Origin: Shewanella sp. VB17
GTDB taxonomy: Bacteria > Pseudomonadota > Gammaproteobacteria > Enterobacterales > Shewanellaceae
Length of the DNA stretch: 64,000 nt
Direction: 5' to 3'
NCBI RefSeq assembly: GCF_013248905.1
Contig: NZ_JABRVS010000001.1
Span: 4,216,001-4,280,000 of the forward strand
Shown: positions 9,192-18,008 of the stretch, in pieces
Layout of the letters: the number at the start of each line of letters is the position of its first letter
Position numbering within the stretch: position 1 is the first letter of the stretch
Translations under genes and position numbers: made by a program
The notes under the pieces: model-generated
Seen by the model: the letters and a program-made list of their open reading frames with translations, nothing else
What the model was told of the DNA's origin: nothing
Database searches by the model: none

Positions 9192-10874
9192 ATGGAATTG
9201 AATATGCTGCCTCCTGAACTTATTGAACTCAGTATTGATAAAAAATTTATTGAATTTAAACTACTCCCCAATACTCATGGTCCGATTTCAGAAGAGGCGG
9301 TTATGCAGCTTCTTACGCTCCCAGAATTTAATCAACTGCACCCCTTAGAAAATATAATACAAAAAGCCGTTGTTCAAGTGAATCAACTCTGCGGTCAAGA
9401 TGACGGACAATTTGAACAGTTTTTCAAAATAGCAGAACGTATTGATGGACAAATTAATGTCAAAATAGCTGAAGATAAAATGTCAGCCCAAATGGAGCTT
9501 ACCGCTCCTTGGGGGGGAGAGAAAATCACCATTCAGAATATTCTTCAAGCACTTAAGTCGAGTAATATTTGCATGGGCTTAAGTAAAATAAAAATCCAAA
9601 CGTTACTCAAAGAAATCTCAAAAAAACAACCAGGCGAAACCTGTGAATGTATTATTGCAACCGGAAAGGATTGCATTCACGGGGTAAATGCATCTCTCGA
9701 ACGCAAAGTCCCTCTTGCAAGAGAACGATTATTGCAACCACAAGAAAGAGAAGATGGCACAGTCGATATGCACAACTTAGGCTCAGTGATAATGGTCGAT
9801 CCAAAAGATCTTCTGCTTGTCAAACATCCAGCAACCATGGGAACCAGTGGTTACAATATACATGGTGAAGTGTTATCACCGATTCCAGGTAAAGATATCT
9901 CACTCAAAGTCGGCGATGGCACAGAGCTATGCAGTAGCGATCCCAATCAACTGATAGCCTCAGTATCAGGGCAGCCTGTAGAGACCAAAACCGGCATGCT
10001 AGTTGATAATGTGCTCAATATAAAAGATGTCGATGTAGGCTATGGTAATGTCGACTTTAAAGGCAGTATTTTAGTTACAGGTGATGTGCATGAAGGCATG
10101 GTAGTCAAAAGTACAGGTGATATTACCATTATGGGTTTTGTCGACTCAGCAACCTTAATTGCAGAAGGAGATGTCATTGTCAGTAAGGGCATCATAGGTA
10201 GACAGCTGAAAGAAAAAGAGTTATCTACCAAGATTAGAGCAAACGGGCAAATCTGTGCTCAGTTCATTCAATATTCTGATCTTGAAGCACAAGGAGACAT
10301 TTTAGTCACTAAACAATTGCTCCACAGCTACACCAAGACTAAGCAAAAACTAACGGTTAGTGATCCCAAAGGCAATAGAGGTGACTTAGTGGGCGGTATA
10401 GCCAAAGCTGATAACGGAGTCATCGCTGTCATTATTGGTGCTACAGCAGGGACCAAAACCGAGGTTTTTTGTGCGATGAAACAAAGTGAGCTTAGGCACC
10501 AACTTAAAGAATTAGATCAAAGTGTTAAAGCCATGGTGGTGTCACTTTTGGAATTGGATGCAAAAATAAACAAACTACCACCAAAAACTGAGTGGCAAGA
10601 TGATGAAATGATGTTAGCACAAGTCGAGGTCATGTTTGAAGAAAAGGAACAGCTCTCTACTCGACGTAATAAAGAGCAAGCGGAACATGACCATCTTGAA
10701 CTGGAAGTCAACAACTATTATCGTGACCATCATGTTGAAGCTCACAAGCATATCTTCCCTAATGTAGAGTTACATATTGGACCTGCTTTTAATCGTACTC
10801 AACGCGAACATGGAACCTGTATGGTCTTTAATCAAGATCAGGAATTGACATTTGATTACAGTACCAAGCATTAA
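9192..10874 (+). CDS. FapA-type DUF342 domain protein
   Basis: The 560-aa protein belongs to the FapA/DUF342 group (polymer-forming, right-handed beta-helix). An N-terminal alpha/beta region (to about 140) is followed by the FapA domain with repeated glycine-rich beta turns (VDFKGSILVTGDVHEG, GDITIMGFVDSATLIAEGDVIVSKG, about 270-340) and a C-terminal helical coiled-coil section (about 430-520). Other members are linked to scaffolding, chemotaxis-type arrays or cell-surface structures in Vibrio and Shewanella, but no specific role is established here. The ATG at 9192 has no clear Shine-Dalgarno; the ATG at 9204 is a possible alternative start. Confidence 0.8.
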   Translation: MELNMLPPELIELSIDKKFIEFKLLPNTHGPISEEAVMQLLTLPEFNQLHPLENIIQKAVVQVNQLCGQDDGQFEQFFKIAERIDGQINVKIAEDKMSAQMELTAPWGGEKITIQNILQALKSSNICMGLSKIKIQTLLKEISKKQPGETCECIIATGKDCIHGVNASLERKVPLARERLLQPQEREDGTVDMHNLGSVIMVDPKDLLLVKHPATMGTSGYNIHGEVLSPIPGKDISLKVGDGTELCSSDPNQLIASVSGQPVETKTGMLVDNVLNIKDVDVGYGNVDFKGSILVTGDVHEGMVVKSTGDITIMGFVDSATLIAEGDVIVSKGIIGRQLKEKELSTKIRANGQICAQFIQYSDLEAQGDILVTKQLLHSYTKTKQKLTVSDPKGNRGDLVGGIAKADNGVIAVIIGATAGTKTEVFCAMKQSELRHQLKELDQSVKAMVVSLLELDAKINKLPPKTEWQDDEMMLAQVEVMFEEKEQLSTRRNKEQAEHDHLELEVNNYYRDHHVEAHKHIFPNVELHIGPAFNRTQREHGTCMVFNQDQELTFDYSTKH

Positions 10875-11016
10875 TACATAATCCTACTTTTGACGTTATC
10901 TGGGTATGAGCTCACACCTCACCTTAGCACTCTGATTTTACAGCGCTCGCATCCTTCAATATTTCCATGCATAATTCTCTACAGTATTAAAATTTACATC
11001 ATACTAAGAGAATACA

Positions 11017-12180
11017 GTGGAACTACTAAGAATTGATTATTTAGGGAAAGAGCTTAGATTAGAAGGTTCAATGGCTGGCTGGCAACAACTTTTCTGGGGA
11101 AATACACTCGTATCGGTAAAACAGGCATCTGCTGATAATGAAAGACTAAAAATCCATCAGTTTGAACTCACATCACAGCGAATTCATCCCGAGATAACTC
11201 AAACCGAGAGAGCCCAAACACATCCGACAGATTTACCTTCACCAACCGTTAAAGATGAAGGTGACATAATCAATGTTAGCCTCGAAGTCAACCTTATCTG
11301 GCAACCTTTCAATTTGGATTATCGCTTAACTGTCGATGATTCCATCATCACTCAAGGGACTCGAAACCACAAAGATATTGAACGCCAAACTCCTGCGACG
11401 CCAATTGAAGTCAAACGTCAGTTCAGCCTAGTGGGCTTAGCCTCTCTTGGATTTAAACTCCTTAAGAGTGCAAAAGTGATAAAAGTTGTGCTAGCAGGCG
11501 CTAGTGTTGCCGCTTATTCATGGTTATTCTCCTTTCAATTCGCACTCGCACTCATCGCCTGTTTAGTCTTCCATGAATATGGTCATATTCGAGCCATGAA
11601 ATACTTCAGCATGAAAACCAAAGGCATTTACCTGATCCCATTTATGGGTGGACTCGCTCTCAGTGACGAAAAAATTAATACCCGCTGGCAAGATGTTGTC
11701 ATATCGATAATGGGACCGACATTTGGTTTATTAATGTCAGTCATGGCTCTAGTCGCTTTTTGGATAACCAAAAGCCCTTTCTTTGCCGGCTTAGCCGCAT
11801 TCAATGCGCTATTAAATCTATTCAACCTACTCCCTATATTACCATTGGATGGTGGCCACATATTGAAAAGTGTTAGCTTCTCCATGAACAGCATTATGGG
11901 ATTAGCAGCCTGCGTTATCGGTGCTGCCATTGGCGTTTATATCAGTTATACATTGGGTTTAGCACTGTTAGGATTTTTACTCTTAATTGGTAGTGCAGAA
12001 ATTGTCTTCGAATGGAAAACTCGCCATCAAAGTCACTTACTCCCTCTGGACAAATATGGACAGATATTCTCAACCATTTGGTATCTCCTCACCGTTGGAG
12101 CATTAATCGGTATTATCTGGTATCTCGCCGGCACAGGAGACGATATGCTAAGTTTACCTTTACAAATATTGCAAAGTTAA
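11017..12180 (+). CDS. M50-family membrane metalloprotease (site-2-protease-like)
   Basis: The 387-aa protein starts with GTG at 11017, preceded by TAAGAG at 11005-11010. Its first 140 residues are a soluble beta-rich region; the rest is a multi-helix membrane domain. Zinc-site motifs are present: HEYGH (an HExxH in a helix, about residue 189) and NLFNLLPILPLDGGH, the second conserved M50 motif. It therefore probably performs intramembrane proteolysis. The substrate is unknown and no sigma or anti-sigma gene lies next to it. The large soluble N-terminal domain facing the membrane enzyme is not a PDZ domain. Confidence 0.85.
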   Translation: MELLRIDYLGKELRLEGSMAGWQQLFWGNTLVSVKQASADNERLKIHQFELTSQRIHPEITQTERAQTHPTDLPSPTVKDEGDIINVSLEVNLIWQPFNLDYRLTVDDSIITQGTRNHKDIERQTPATPIEVKRQFSLVGLASLGFKLLKSAKVIKVVLAGASVAAYSWLFSFQFALALIACLVFHEYGHIRAMKYFSMKTKGIYLIPFMGGLALSDEKINTRWQDVVISIMGPTFGLLMSVMALVAFWITKSPFFAGLAAFNALLNLFNLLPILPLDGGHILKSVSFSMNSIMGLAACVIGAAIGVYISYTLGLALLGFLLLIGSAEIVFEWKTRHQSHLLPLDKYGQIFSTIWYLLTVGALIGIIWYLAGTGDDMLSLPLQILQS

Positions 12181-12204
12181 CGGTCTAACTTTCAGGGAAA
12201 TCTA

Positions 12205-12244
12205 CCACTTGCTGTGAGTTCAGTCCAAGACGTACGGCAAGTGG
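12205..12244 (+). terminator. Possible hairpin after the M50 protease gene
   Basis: CCACTTGC (12205-12212) pairs with GCAAGTGG (12237-12244) with a 24-base loop, and a run of A/T follows. Weak evidence because the loop is large. Confidence 0.3.
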
Positions 12245-12300
12245 ACGCTAAAAATTAACACCATAATATTCAAAACACAAACCACATAATACGCCCAAAA

Positions 12301-13044
12301 TTAGCTTTTTGGTACTTTGGGAAAGCGTAAACCATTATGATTAAATACCTCATATTCAGCTTGTTCGATGATTATTTCGAGCTCGCCACTGGCTGCCATT
12401 TTTTTAATCACCTCATTCACTTCAGAGGCAAGCTCTGGATGATCTTGATGAATATAGTGATATAAATACAGTTCACTTAAGGGCTCACTTAATTTTACAA
12501 TATCATTGTATCCCCTAGCTTTTATGGCTATAAGCCCATCGATAGTGTTGGTGAGGGCAACTTGAACCTCCCCAGATTCGAGCGAGTCCATCATGGCTAA
12601 GGTTGATTCCATATCGTAAACAAAACGCATGCCTTTGGTCATATTATTGGTATGTTTAACACCACGTACTTTAGCTACCTTATATTGCGCAAGATCATCC
12701 TTAGTCTTAATGACAATGCCTGTATTTTTTTTATAAAAAGCCATCGTTTGTAACGAATAATAATGAGTCGGGACACGTATGGCATCAGGGTGTTCGATCC
12801 CATAGGAAAAAATACGCATAATCTCTCCATCTTTTTCACCGATAGAGAGCATCGTTGAAGCACGCTTACCCGGTAATGGGGTGATGGTGATTTGATGACC
12901 TAATTTGCTGTAAAAATACGGTAATACCTTGCGCCCAACTTCTTGTTCAAATAAGTTTTCAATGGATACAAAATGATATTCGTCAGCCTTTACTTGAAAT
13001 GTGATGAGCAGTAAACACACAGATAAAATAATCCCCTCTTTCAT
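12301..13044 (-). CDS. Periplasmic solute-binding-like protein (SBP family 3 type)
   Basis: The 247-aa protein has a signal peptide (LSVCLLLITFQVKADE) and the two-lobed fold signatures of extracellular amino-acid-type binding proteins: LPYFYSKLGHQITITPLPGKRA, KTKDDLAQYKVAKVRGV, LESGEVQVALTNT and a C-terminal EVNEVIKKMAASGELEII. There is no permease or ATPase gene beside it, so it is probably an orphan binding protein. GGAG lies 7 bases before the ATG at 13044. Ligand unknown. Confidence 0.78.
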   Translation of the reverse strand: MKEGIILSVCLLLITFQVKADEYHFVSIENLFEQEVGRKVLPYFYSKLGHQITITPLPGKRASTMLSIGEKDGEIMRIFSYGIEHPDAIRVPTHYYSLQTMAFYKKNTGIVIKTKDDLAQYKVAKVRGVKHTNNMTKGMRFVYDMESTLAMMDSLESGEVQVALTNTIDGLIAIKARGYNDIVKLSEPLSELYLYHYIHQDHPELASEVNEVIKKMAASGELEIIIEQAEYEVFNHNGLRFPKVPKS

Positions 13045-13219
13045 CTCTATGCTCCAATAACAAATTTACACAATATGACTTTAATCATAGTGTATTTTAT
13101 AATGACTTGTTTTCTATATGACCTCGCTGCATTTTTTGTAAGAATATTCATGCAACTGACAAAAAGATAAAACACCAAAAGGTGCTTTATCAAATAAAAA
13201 TAAAGAGAACATTGAGCAA

Positions 13220-13960
13220 TTAAAATGAATAAAGCAAGGTCATATTCGTTTCCGTATCGGTACTCTTTTTATCATCTAATGGTTCGCTATTGTAACGAAC
13301 AATCACAGCAAATTTCATCGCTAATGCACCAACGATATTAGCCGTAATAGAAGTCTCAGAACGCCCTTCTAGACTTTCACCCACATCAGCAATAAACATT
13401 TGTTTAAACATAGAGCTAGCAGAAATTTTAGTTTCAAAGTTAGCCACACCGTGAGCGACCAAGCTTTTTTCTGTATCATAGCCAGCTTCAAGTGCACTCT
13501 CATCATCAAGTTGTTTATATTTATAACCAGGTCCTACTTCCACATTAAATAAGCTTGTGCCTGTATCAATAAACTTATGACCATAACCTGATGAGAGCGT
13601 AGATGTTGAATCGAAACCTGTAAAGGGATCGATTTCATGATTAGCATTAATAAACAAATAGCTGGTGTCATTAAACTGATAGTTAGCTTGCACTAAGCCG
13701 TAGTATCGCTTACCTGTCACCTCACCAGTATCCTCTTTATATAGCGCATCAAGTAGGTATTGGTTTTCCCAATGACCAAATTCATGCTTCATATCAAGGC
13801 GACCTTTAAGTGACGTCGTATCAGTATTACCTGTCGTAATGGTCGCACCAAGCTCTGCATCAGCACTCAATGTTTTATTATCTTCAACCAAATTTCCACC
13901 CGCTAAAGCAGCAAAAGGGGCAGTCATCAAAATAGCTGATGTGATTAGCAATATCTTCAT
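13220..13960 (-). CDS. DUF481 outer-membrane protein (YdiY-like)
   Basis: From the ATG at 13960 the product is 246 aa with signal peptide MKILLITSAILMTAPFAALA. The mature part matches the DUF481 family of salt-induced beta-barrels: AELGATITTGNTDTTSLKG, GKRYYGLVQANYQFND, SSGYGHKFIDTG, VGPGYKYK, and a terminal SLLYSF-type strand (TNMTLLYSF). The open frame extends 13 codons upstream, but GGAG stands about 11 bases before 13960, so that start was chosen. Biological role unknown. Confidence 0.83.
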   Translation of the reverse strand: MKILLITSAILMTAPFAALAGGNLVEDNKTLSADAELGATITTGNTDTTSLKGRLDMKHEFGHWENQYLLDALYKEDTGEVTGKRYYGLVQANYQFNDTSYLFINANHEIDPFTGFDSTSTLSSGYGHKFIDTGTSLFNVEVGPGYKYKQLDDESALEAGYDTEKSLVAHGVANFETKISASSMFKQMFIADVGESLEGRSETSITANIVGALAMKFAVIVRYNSEPLDDKKSTDTETNMTLLYSF

Positions 13961-14023
13961 ATTATTCAACACTCCAAATAAATACACAGTGAAAAACATA
14001 ACAACTCTAGCACTTTAAAAACG

Positions 14024-14050
14024 AAAATACCCACAAGATGTGGGTATTTT
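14024..14050 (-). terminator. Rho-independent terminator after fba
   Basis: AAAATACCCAC (14024-14034) pairs with GTGGGTATTTT (14040-14050) around a 5-base loop. On the minus strand the stem ends in a T-rich stretch, 20 bases after the fba stop. Confidence 0.85.
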
Positions 14051-14070
14051 AAAGCAATGACCTTAGGTCT

Positions 14071-15135
14071 TTATTTTATTTGTGGATCTAATTCACCAGA
14101 TTGATATGCTTTGTACATCGCTTGCAGTGATTTAGGCTTAATCTTAGAAGCCATGCCAGCACAACCAAATGCTTCATAACGAGTAGTACAGATATCAGCC
14201 ATTGCTTCCATTGATGCTTTAAGGAATTTACGCGGATCAAATTCACTTGGATTTTCAGCCAAAAATTTACGAACGGCACCCGTAGAGGCTAAACGTAGAT
14301 CGGTATCTATATTCACTTTACGCACACCATGTTTGATACCTTCGACAATCTCTTCTAAAGGAACGCCGTAAGTTTCAGGGATCGTGCCCCCGTACTGATT
14401 GATGATCTCTAACCACTCTTGTGGCACAGATGAAGAACCGTGCATCACTAAGTGAGTGTTAGGAATACGTGCATGGATCTCTTTGATACGATCAATGCGC
14501 AACACATCACCAGTAGGTTTACGGCTAAACTTATAGGCGCCATGGCTAGTGCCAATCGCAATAGCTAAAGCATCGACATGAGTATCTGACACAAAACGTG
14601 CCGCTTCTTCAGGGGTCGTTAACATCTGATCCATACTCAGAATACCTGCAGCACCGATCCCGTCTTCTTCACCAGCTTCACCGGTTTCTAAGCTTCCAAG
14701 ACAACCAATTTCACCTTCAACTGACACACCACAAGCATGAGCAAACGCTACCGTTTTACGTGTTACATCAACATTATATTCATAAGAAGCTGGGGTCTTA
14801 CCATCTGCCATTAAAGAGCCATCCATCATCACAGATGACATACCAAGTTGGATTGAGCGCTGACAGATATCAGGATCAGTACCATGATCTTGATGAATAC
14901 ACACTGGAATGTCAGGATATTGCTCAAGTGCTGCAGCCATCAAATACTTAAGAAATTGAGGACGGGCATATTTACGTGCACCGGCAGAAGCCTGCACAAT
15001 AACAGGGCTATCTGTCGCTTCAGCAGCTTGCATAATCGCGCGCATCTGCTCTAGGTTATTCACATTAAAAGCGGGGACGCCATAATCATGCTCTGCTGCA
15101 TGATCAAGCATTTGACGTAGGGAAATTAAAGCCAT
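14071..15135 (-). CDS. fba: Class II fructose-1,6-bisphosphate aldolase
   Basis: The 354-aa zinc enzyme splits fructose-1,6-bisphosphate to dihydroxyacetone phosphate and glyceraldehyde-3-phosphate. Visible features: VPAFNVNNLEQ, HQDHGTD (catalytic Asp and zinc-ligand His), VEGEIGCLG, AIAIGTSHGAYK, HGSSSVP and GVRKVNIDTDLR. The sequence is of the CbbA-like class II subtype often linked to Calvin-cycle operons but used for glycolysis and gluconeogenesis in Shewanella. It is the last gene in the tktA-epd-pgk-fba order; a 194-base gap with a small hairpin separates it from pgk. Confidence 0.96.
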   Translation of the reverse strand: MALISLRQMLDHAAEHDYGVPAFNVNNLEQMRAIMQAAEATDSPVIVQASAGARKYARPQFLKYLMAAALEQYPDIPVCIHQDHGTDPDICQRSIQLGMSSVMMDGSLMADGKTPASYEYNVDVTRKTVAFAHACGVSVEGEIGCLGSLETGEAGEEDGIGAAGILSMDQMLTTPEEAARFVSDTHVDALAIAIGTSHGAYKFSRKPTGDVLRIDRIKEIHARIPNTHLVMHGSSSVPQEWLEIINQYGGTIPETYGVPLEEIVEGIKHGVRKVNIDTDLRLASTGAVRKFLAENPSEFDPRKFLKASMEAMADICTTRYEAFGCAGMASKIKPKSLQAMYKAYQSGELDPQIK

Positions 15136-15216
15136 TTTTTACTCCAATAATAGGGTGACTAAATACCACCGAGGTAGCTATCGTTTGGATTGATTTTTAT
15201 GTCCTGGTTCAAATTG

Positions 15217-15240
15217 GCTTATTTACCTGAGTCAATAAGC
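15217..15240 (-). terminator. Weak hairpin in the pgk-fba gap
   Basis: GCTTATT (15217-15223) pairs with AATAAGC (15234-15240) with a 10-base loop in the gap between pgk and fba. It could attenuate or partly terminate transcription from pgk; no T-tract of note follows on the minus strand. Confidence 0.3.
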
Positions 15241-15329
15241 TAACCTGAACCAACACACGGTTTCTTTTACTTGTCGATTTAAAACATATTACATTTTTAT
15301 TTTTTTAATTTTAAATCAACTGATGTTCA

Positions 15330-16505
15330 CTATTTTCCGCGAGATTCTAACATAGCTACTGCAGGAAGTTCCTTTCCTTCTAAAAATTCAAGGAAAGCCC
15401 CACCTCCTGTAGAAATATATGACACTTTATCGGCAATACCGTATTTATCTACCGCAGCCAGCGTGTCTCCACCACCAGCAATGGAAAATGCGCTTGAATC
15501 TGCAATGGCTTGGGCAATACGTTTGGTGCCTTCACCAAATTGATCAAACTCAAATACCCCCACTGGACCATTCCAGACAATAGTGCCTGCATTGTTAATT
15601 ATGTCAGCTAATACTTCAGCGCTGTTAGGCCCTATATCGAAGATCATATCATCATTTGCTACCTGACTTACGTCTTTAAGGCTTGCATTTGCCGTTGGAC
15701 TAAACTCACCAGCAACCACCACATCTGTGGGCACGGGAATATCGCCGCCTCGGCTTTGAGCATTAGCCACTAAACGCTTAGCCTCTTCGATAAGATCGGC
15801 TTCATAAAGTGACTGACCAACTTGGTGACCTGCTGCTGCAATAAAAGTGTTAGCAATACCCCCTCCAACAACAAGCTGATCTACGATACCAGACAAACTC
15901 TCTAGTACCGTCAATTTAGTCGACACTTTAGCACCACCAACAATGGCAACAAATGGACGAGCAGGATTATCCATCGCCTTGGCTAAGGCTTCTAACTCAC
16001 CAACCAATAAAGGACCTGCACACGCTACGGGTGCATGTAAACCAACACCATGAGTCGATGCTTGAGCGCGATGCGCCGTACCAAATGCGTCCATGACAAA
16101 CACATCACACAGCGCCGCTAACTTTATCGCTAAAGCCTCATCGTTTTTCTTTTCACCAACATTGAAGCGTACGTTTTCAAACACCACTACTTCACCGACA
16201 TGAGCCTTTACACCATTAAGGTAATCTTTGGCCAAGCGAACAGGGCAAGGAAGCATTTTTGTCAGGTAGTCGACCACAGGCTGCAGAGAGAAGTCTGGAT
16301 TAAACTCACCTTCGACTGGACGTCCTAGGTGTGACATCACCATCACAGCTGCGCCTTTTTCAAGGGCAAGTTTAATCGTTGGCAGCGCAGCACGTAAACG
16401 TGCGTCACTGCTGACAACACCGTCACTGATGGGCACATTTAGATCTTCACGAATAAGCACTCGCTTACCTTGTAAATCTAATGCAGACATATTAATAATA
16501 GCCAT
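15330..16505 (-). CDS. pgk: Phosphoglycerate kinase
   Basis: The enzyme transfers phosphate between 1,3-bisphosphoglycerate and ADP. From the ATG at 16505 the product is 391 aa (MAIINMSALDLQGKRVLIRE); the frame runs 22 codons further upstream but AAGGAAA lies 6-12 bases before 16505, and family members start there. Motifs: REDLNVP, SHLGRP, FENVRF, VMDAFGTAHR, GGAKVSTK, VGGGIANTF, NGPVGVFE and the ATP-binding GGGDTLAAV. It follows epd by 95 bases and precedes fba. Confidence 0.97.
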   Translation of the reverse strand: MAIINMSALDLQGKRVLIREDLNVPISDGVVSSDARLRAALPTIKLALEKGAAVMVMSHLGRPVEGEFNPDFSLQPVVDYLTKMLPCPVRLAKDYLNGVKAHVGEVVVFENVRFNVGEKKNDEALAIKLAALCDVFVMDAFGTAHRAQASTHGVGLHAPVACAGPLLVGELEALAKAMDNPARPFVAIVGGAKVSTKLTVLESLSGIVDQLVVGGGIANTFIAAAGHQVGQSLYEADLIEEAKRLVANAQSRGGDIPVPTDVVVAGEFSPTANASLKDVSQVANDDMIFDIGPNSAEVLADIINNAGTIVWNGPVGVFEFDQFGEGTKRIAQAIADSSAFSIAGGGDTLAAVDKYGIADKVSYISTGGGAFLEFLEGKELPAVAMLESRGK

Positions 16506-16600
16506 ACTACGTTTCCTTAAATGCTTAAGATTAAAGTTAAAAATAAACGAATTATCTGACCGCCGAGACACTAGATCCCGCCATCAGTAAAAATGATTGT

Positions 16601-17623
16601 TTAGGCTCTTCTTGCTTTTATCATTTCTAAACTAGTATCTAGCATACGGTTGGCGAAGCCCCACTCATTATCACACCATAAAAGCAGCTTCACTAGATGA
16701 CCGTCACTGACACGCGTTTGAGTACCATCAACAATACTCGATCGTGGATCATGGTTAAAATCACAGGATACAAGAGGCTCGTTAGTGTAACCTAAAACAC
16801 CTTTATAAAGACCCTTAGATGCATCAAAAAGTACCTTATTCACCAATGCGATATCCACTTTTGCATTAATCGTAACCGATACATCAATGGCAGTGACATT
16901 AATCGTCGGTACACGTACTGAAATAGCTTCAAACTTATTTTTCATGTGTGGCAATATACGCTCTATGCCCCTCGCCAATTTAGTATCTACCGGAATAATA
17001 GACTGCCCTGCAGCGCGTGTTCGGCGCAGATCATCATGATAGGCATCAATGACTTGCTGATCATTCATCGCTGAATGAATCGTCGTGATAGCGCCACTTT
17101 TTACCGTAAAATGCTTATCTAATACTTCAATGACAGGCACAATACAATTAGTTGTACATGAGGCATTTGAAACGACGGTGTGCTCAGCTTTGAGTAAGTG
17201 ATGATTAACACCATACACAATGGTGGCATCGACATTACTCGATGATGGGTGGCTAATTAATACCTGTTTAGCACCGGCATGAATGTGAGCCTCACAACTT
17301 TCCCTGTCGGACAATACCCCTGTCGCCTCATAAACAATATCAACTTCCATTTCACCCCATGGAAGTTGACTAGGGTCACTTTGATGCAACAAGGTAATGG
17401 CATCATCACCTATTAACATCTTGTTGCTATCAGAATCGAGCTGTACCTGAGATTGAAAGCGACCATGAGTGGTATCATATTGTGTCAGATGAAGCATGGC
17501 TTCCGGTTTAGCGAGTTCGTTAATAGCCACGATTTGAATTTGATCACGTTTACCCGTTTCGTAAACAGCCCGAAGGATCGAACGCCCTATTCGGCCATAC
17601 CCATTGATTGCAACTCTGATCAT
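16601..17623 (-). CDS. epd: D-erythrose-4-phosphate dehydrogenase
   Basis: NAD-dependent dehydrogenase that makes 4-phosphoerythronate for pyridoxal phosphate synthesis. It is homologous to glyceraldehyde-3-phosphate dehydrogenase, and the active-site ASCTTNC block and RVAINGYGRIGRS nucleotide-binding start are clear. From the ATG at 17623 it is 340 aa, with AAGGAA about 8 bases upstream. I call epd rather than gapA because of its position next to pgk and fba, the FDHDPRSS-type substitution (FNHDPRSS) of the usual substrate loop, and overall resemblance to E. coli Epd. A GAPDH function cannot be wholly excluded. Confidence 0.88.
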   Translation of the reverse strand: MIRVAINGYGRIGRSILRAVYETGKRDQIQIVAINELAKPEAMLHLTQYDTTHGRFQSQVQLDSDSNKMLIGDDAITLLHQSDPSQLPWGEMEVDIVYEATGVLSDRESCEAHIHAGAKQVLISHPSSSNVDATIVYGVNHHLLKAEHTVVSNASCTTNCIVPVIEVLDKHFTVKSGAITTIHSAMNDQQVIDAYHDDLRRTRAAGQSIIPVDTKLARGIERILPHMKNKFEAISVRVPTINVTAIDVSVTINAKVDIALVNKVLFDASKGLYKGVLGYTNEPLVSCDFNHDPRSSIVDGTQTRVSDGHLVKLLLWCDNEWGFANRMLDTSLEMIKARRA

Positions 17624-17872
17624 TGACCTATTCCTTATACCCAAGTGACGTCAAGATGCTCATTTCAGCACTGCCATAGAGCACGACAAGAAGCACCCTA
17701 TTTCTATGTTATAAAATGGCGAATGAGAATAACGAGTCCAGCAATTTAATGAAGACCACCACGGTTTTAATCGTTCTATACGCTTTAAAGGCATTGACCA
17801 TATCCCTATGGAACAGATCCCAATGCCGTTAATTCAAGGATTCCCCCTTGAACTCGGCCACTTCTTAATACA

Positions 17873-17904
17873 ACAACGGCTTACCTTAATCAGTAAGCCG
17901 TTGT
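17873..17904. terminator. Hairpin upstream of epd
   Basis: ACAACGGCTTAC (17873-17884) pairs perfectly with GTAAGCCGTTGT (17893-17904). It lies in the 385-base gap between tktA and epd and, with the second hairpin at 17969-18002, isolates tktA from the epd-pgk-fba genes. The remaining gap sequence (17640-17870) should hold the epd promoter; no operator was recognised. Confidence 0.6.
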
Positions 17905-17968
17905 GTTATAAATGCTTAAAATAAAAAAGCTATTTTACATCTATAGAGAAATCTATTATCCACTGATT

Positions 17969-18002
17969 CAATAAAGCATGGCTTACCTCCCATGCTTTAT
18001 TG
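17969..18002 (-). terminator. Terminator after tktA
   Basis: CAATAAAGCATGG (17969-17981) pairs perfectly with CCATGCTTTATTG (17990-18002) around an 8-base loop, immediately after the tktA stop on the minus strand. Confidence 0.75.
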
Positions 18003-18008
18003 GCTGTC

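Noticed and set aside
14598..14951. 117-codon plus-strand open frame inside fba
   Set aside because: Antisense shadow of a highly conserved gene, no ribosome-binding site and low-complexity His/Leu/Gln composition.
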